64,000 nucleotides of DNA. Origin: Sulfitobacter undariae. Lineage in GTDB: Bacteria > Pseudomonadota > Alphaproteobacteria > Rhodobacterales > Rhodobacteraceae. The stretch spans positions 1 to 64,000 of the forward strand of contig NZ_JACIEI010000019.1 of NCBI RefSeq assembly GCF_014196805.1, read 5' to 3'. Position 1 is the first letter of the stretch. Every line of letters starts with the position of its first letter. Below the pieces are notes generated by a model. It was not told where the DNA came from. It ran no database searches and was given only the letters and a program-made list of their open reading frames with translations. Shown piece by piece: positions 61,358-64,000 of this stretch. Made by a program: the position numbers and the translations under genes.

Positions 61358-62427
61358 TGGCCCGCAAAGTCACATTCGACATTCCCGAGGATGAAGAAAA
61401 GCAGCAGAGCTCGTCGATTTCTCCGACTCGAACCCAGTCACGAGCCCCTGCCCTTTCGGGAATGGCCCGTTCTCTTCAGGATGCGGCACAATCTTCAATT
61501 CAAGAAATCAGTACCGACCTTATTGATGATTCCGAGTTCCAGGATCGTCTGGCCCTGGATGACGAAGATGACATCAGGGAACTGGCTGAAAGCATTGACA
61601 AGCAGGGACAGCTTATCCCGATACTTCTGAGTCCCGAAGGGGGCCGGTACAGGATCATCTATGGGCGCAGGCGATTAGCGGCCCTTCGACTTATTGGCAA
61701 GCCCGCAAAGGCTCTCATCAGAGGCTTGGATGAGGATCAAGCGATTCTTGCGCAAGGCCAAGAGAACAGCTTCCGAAAAGACCTCAGCTGGATCGAGAAA
61801 GCCCTGTTTGCACGTTCTCTCATAGAGTCCGGCAAGGATGAGGGACTGGTCTGTGACGCCCTCAACATCGATCAGAAAGCCAGGAAAGCCGGTGACAAGC
61901 TCACGGGACTTGCTCGCATGAAACAAGTCACTTCCTGTATTCAGACTGAACTCATCCAAAAGATCGGGGCGGCACCCGGGGTTGGACGGGATCGTTGGTA
62001 TGCTGCCGCAAAGTCTTATGAGAGCCTTGGCTTCTCAGGAGATGAAGGGTTTCCGGCCGGAAACCGAGAATTCCATGATGCTCTCATGGAATCCAGAGGT
62101 TCAGGGAAGACCTCCGACGAACGCTTTGCGATCTTCGAAGGGCTCCTGAAACAGCACAAGCCCCCTGCCCCATCGGCAATCAAGACAAAACTCGGGATGG
62201 TGAAGGTCACCAAGAGAAACGTGATCATCACCGTCAAGAGCGGAGATGACGGGCTTCATAAGTGGATCTCTGAGAATCCAGAGGCCGCTCTTCTCGCGTT
62301 GGCGAACGCGAAGGCCGCTGGTCCAGGGCAGATCATTACCCCAGAGAAAATGGAACCCATAGGTAACCCAGTCTCCGGCAGGGATCAGGATCTTGATGGT
62401 CCTGACATAGAAGATAACGAAAACTGA
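61357..62427 (+). CDS. repB: RepB, centromere-binding partition protein
   Basis: A 356-residue ParB-type protein. It starts MARKVTFDIPEDEEKQQ and has LIDDSEFQDRLALDDEDDIRELAESIDKQGQLIPILLSP followed by YRIIYGRRRLAALR (the ParB nuclease-fold box) and the helix-turn-helix region FRKDLSWIEKALFARSLIESG. The C-terminus contains the dimerisation part. It binds parS; a perfect parS-like palindrome lies inside its own gene at 62049-62064. Confidence 0.94.
   Translation: MARKVTFDIPEDEEKQQSSSISPTRTQSRAPALSGMARSLQDAAQSSIQEISTDLIDDSEFQDRLALDDEDDIRELAESIDKQGQLIPILLSPEGGRYRIIYGRRRLAALRLIGKPAKALIRGLDEDQAILAQGQENSFRKDLSWIEKALFARSLIESGKDEGLVCDALNIDQKARKAGDKLTGLARMKQVTSCIQTELIQKIGAAPGVGRDRWYAAAKSYESLGFSGDEGFPAGNREFHDALMESRGSGKTSDERFAIFEGLLKQHKPPAPSAIKTKLGMVKVTKRNVIITVKSGDDGLHKWISENPEAALLALANAKAAGPGQIITPEKMEPIGNPVSGRDQDLDGPDIEDNEN
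62049..62064. repeat. parS-like palindrome in repB
   Basis: GTTTCCGGCCGGAAAC is a perfect 16-bp palindrome and an exact match to the repABC parS consensus. It lies within the repB coding sequence. Confidence 0.75.
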
Positions 62428-62549
62428 GCAGAAAGGAGGACAGGCCAGAAAAGGAAAGACCCCCCGAAAGCAGTGCTTCCGAAGGGCCTCGATTAGCTTA
62501 GACACCTGATTGATACCCCGAAGCCGAATCGTTTTCAACACCGTTCGCG
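62428..62549 (-). ncRNA. Counter-transcribed RNA (incompatibility RNA) between repB and repC
   Basis: In repABC operons this interval encodes an antisense RNA that limits repC expression. Here the minus strand ends in a hairpin built from CCCTTCGGAAGC / GCTTTCGGGGGG followed by a T-rich run (TCTTTCCTTTT, complement of about 62447-62458), the expected ctRNA terminator. The promoter should lie near 62530-62560 but is not certain. TGATACCCCGAA at 62511-62522 also matches 12 bases of the replicon-1 iteron. Confidence 0.7.
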
Positions 62550-63632
62550 GTGAACGGGGAAGCTTTTTCAGCCGATATCATCATGAGACAGGTAATTTCT
62601 CACACACCCGCCTTGGCGGAACGATCTTCTGTACCCGGTACGAACCCGTACAGGGTCATCGAGCCGATCCGAGCGCTTCGCAAAGAACTCGGTCTGACAC
62701 CAAATGACCTAGTAACACTGCAGGCCTTGATCAGCTTCATGCCGAAGAAGGCCGGACAAACAGCTCCAATGACTATCGTCTTTCCCTCAAACGCATCATT
62801 GTCTGAGAGAACGAACGGCCTGAACGAGAGAACGATTCGACGGTGTATCGGACACCTCGTGGATGCCGGGCTGATCCAGCGCAGGGATAGCGCAACCCGC
62901 AAACGGTTCCCTCTTCGCTACGGTGGATTGATCAGAGATGCCTTTGGCTTCGATCTGCAGCCAATGTATGATCGGGAAAGAGAGCTCACCGAATACGCAG
63001 AACAGCTTGTGGGCGATCAGGAAAAGCTACGGTCACTCAAGGCGGAGGCACTGGCTCTTCGTGTCGAGGCTTTGCGCCAAGCAAAGGATGTTGAGACTGT
63101 CTCATTTCTCCAGAACGTACGAAACATCCTACGCCGTGCAACTCTCAAAGCCGACGAAATCATAGAGCTTATCAAGAGGCTAGCAGAGTTGGCCGGAGCG
63201 ACGATCAGAGAGTTTCCGGCCGGAAACCATGACGCTCAGGAAACAATGCCCGACCAAATGTCCGGCGACGACGGACAAAATGTCCGGCACGTAGAACCCA
63301 CAAGATTGAATATAAAAAAAGATAGAGCAGATGCGCACAGCACCTCTGGTTTCCATGAACGCCGAGATCCAACAATTATGGCTTGGACGGACCTGAAAAA
63401 CGTATCGGACTTCTTCCCGCATGAACCGAGAGATCATCAATCAGTTCTCGAAATATTGGCCCATGTCGGAAAATTGCTAAGAATAGAACAAGGCAGGATC
63501 ATGAAACACCTTAGAAAACGAGGTCCAGGGCAGCTCCTTATTGCACTCGACGAATTAATTTTGAGAGCCAGCACAGGACAGGTGAAAAACAACAACGCCT
63601 ACCTCGACGCTATGATGAGGCAAGAAAACTGA
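62550..63632 (+). CDS. repC: RepC, replication initiator of the repABC plasmid
   Basis: A 360-residue initiator (349 if the ATG at 62583 is used instead of the GTG at 62550). Conserved blocks: ALRKELGLTPNDLVTLQALISFMP, IVFPSNASLSERTNGLNERTIRRCIGHLVDAGLIQRRDSATRKRFPLR (winged-helix region), then a long coiled-coil helix and the C-terminal GRIMKHLRKRGPGQLLIALDELILRA. RepC binds and opens an origin usually located within its own gene. The parS-like palindrome at 63212-63227 lies in its central part. Length is slightly below the usual 400 residues. Confidence 0.93.
   Translation: MNGEAFSADIIMRQVISHTPALAERSSVPGTNPYRVIEPIRALRKELGLTPNDLVTLQALISFMPKKAGQTAPMTIVFPSNASLSERTNGLNERTIRRCIGHLVDAGLIQRRDSATRKRFPLRYGGLIRDAFGFDLQPMYDRERELTEYAEQLVGDQEKLRSLKAEALALRVEALRQAKDVETVSFLQNVRNILRRATLKADEIIELIKRLAELAGATIREFPAGNHDAQETMPDQMSGDDGQNVRHVEPTRLNIKKDRADAHSTSGFHERRDPTIMAWTDLKNVSDFFPHEPRDHQSVLEILAHVGKLLRIEQGRIMKHLRKRGPGQLLIALDELILRASTGQVKNNNAYLDAMMRQEN
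63212..63227. repeat. parS-like palindrome in repC
   Basis: GTTTCCGGCCGGAAAC, identical to the repB copy and a full match to the repABC parS consensus, inside the repC gene near where the intragenic origin is usually found. Confidence 0.75.
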
Positions 63633-63833
63633 TGCTCTCGCCACATAAACTCGACCGGCTGGTGAGTCTGCATAGCCATCGAAGATCAAGAGACAATTGC
63701 GGCACACTTCAAACCATACGATCATCAAGAAGAAGAATGTTGGTTTGAAGGTGACCCAGATCACCCGCGTCAGGTGCAGGTCTGGGATGTGATCAACTTA
63801 TCATGGAACAAGAAGGCAATTTAGGTTTGCTAG
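63633..63833. other. Short interval after repC
   Basis: No complete gene. One frame (about 63670-63824) reads AIEDQETIAAHFKPYDHQEEECWFEGD and ends NLSWNKKAI at a TAG, but it has no start codon because a TGA precedes it. It may be the end of a decayed gene. Confidence 0.3.
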
Positions 63834-64000
63834 ATGTTCACAGACGCCTCGGCCCAGGTGGCCAATCTTACCGACGTGTTTGTCTGTGTTAATGCTTATA
63901 ACGCTGAGGGTGGCACAATGCTGCTCGATTGGCTGGTGACGGATGAACAAGCCAGAGGGGTTTCAAGCCACAGTTTCGGACCAGATCACGAGGCCGCTTG
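63834..64000 (+). CDS. Unknown protein, 5' part only (continues past the window)
   Basis: An ATG at 63834 opens a frame without stops to the end of the window: MFTDASAQVANLTDVFVCVN, then GGTMLLDWLVTDEQ. About 55 residues are visible. No family is recognised. Confidence 0.35.
   Translation, partial: MFTDASAQVANLTDVFVCVNAYNAEGGTMLLDWLVTDEQARGVSSHSFGPDHEAA

Overview
The window looks like part of a large composite plasmid (or a plasmid-derived island) from an alphaproteobacterium, most likely Rhodobacterales. The evidence is a complete repABC operon with 16-bp palindromes that fit the repABC parS consensus, a second replicon of the RPA/RepA type with iterons and a ParA partner, an RHE_PE00001-type protein, a pRiA4b ORF-3 family protein, and a high density of IS and Tn3-type remnants. 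Family names come from reading motifs in the translated sequence; no database search was possible. No tRNA, rRNA or CRISPR array was seen.

Layout. 1-1.6 kb: right end of a Tn3-family transposon (tnpA, tnpR, 38-bp inverted repeat) abutting broken partition-type genes. 1.6-5.9 kb: copper module on the minus strand (DUF411 protein, P1B-1 copper ATPase behind a CueR-type promoter) plus an amino-acid permease. 5.9-8.0 kb: minCDE, preceded by an orphan Tn3-type inverted repeat. 8.4-9.9 kb: IS21/IS66 scar. 10.3-12.3 kb: a two-gene operon encoding a DUF4258-like protein and a methylase/specificity-like protein with degenerate catalytic motifs. 12.7-15.1 kb: replicon 1 (iterons, RPA initiator, small partition partner, ParA, partition-type palindrome). 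15.2-16.1 kb: debris. 16.1-21.2 kb: unrecognised gene run with palindromic operators, a second very small DUF4258-like gene, a Sel1-repeat protein and a NERD-nuclease/helicase. 21.3-24.8 kb: integrase stub, a 263-bp Tn3-derived miniature element and a 2.86-kb ISKra4-type element carrying a resolvase and a pRiA4b ORF-3 gene. 24.8-39.2 kb: truncated SulP transporter, then a peptide/amide catabolic cluster (M32 carboxypeptidase, complete Dpp-like ABC transporter, GntR regulator, creatininase-like, PanE-like, SDR, polysaccharide-deacetylase-like, isoaspartyl peptidase, S58 peptidase), ended by a second ISKra4-type IS. 41.2-57.4 kb: heavy-metal/envelope-stress island. 57.7-64 kb: replicon 2 (RHE_PE00001 protein, serine recombinase, repABC).

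How the genes fit together. In the metal island a MerR regulator with the cysteine pattern of Zn/Cd/Pb sensors faces a ten-gene operon (SCO, DsbB, DsbA-like, PCuAC, SCO, M23/LysM-like peptidase, DUF411, ZIP, LspA, Lnt). Three promoters with the unusual 19-bp MerR spacing and near-identical operators sit before this operon, before a Zn/Cd/Pb ATPase and before an L,D-transpeptidase. This suggests one regulon joining metal efflux, periplasmic thiol/copper handling, lipoprotein maturation and peptidoglycan repair. The first SCO gene is broken by an exact 13-bp tandem duplication. The catabolic cluster is arranged as a minus-strand uptake operon and a plus-strand enzyme operon, divergent around the regulator. 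The two replicons imply a cointegrate or a multireplicon plasmid.
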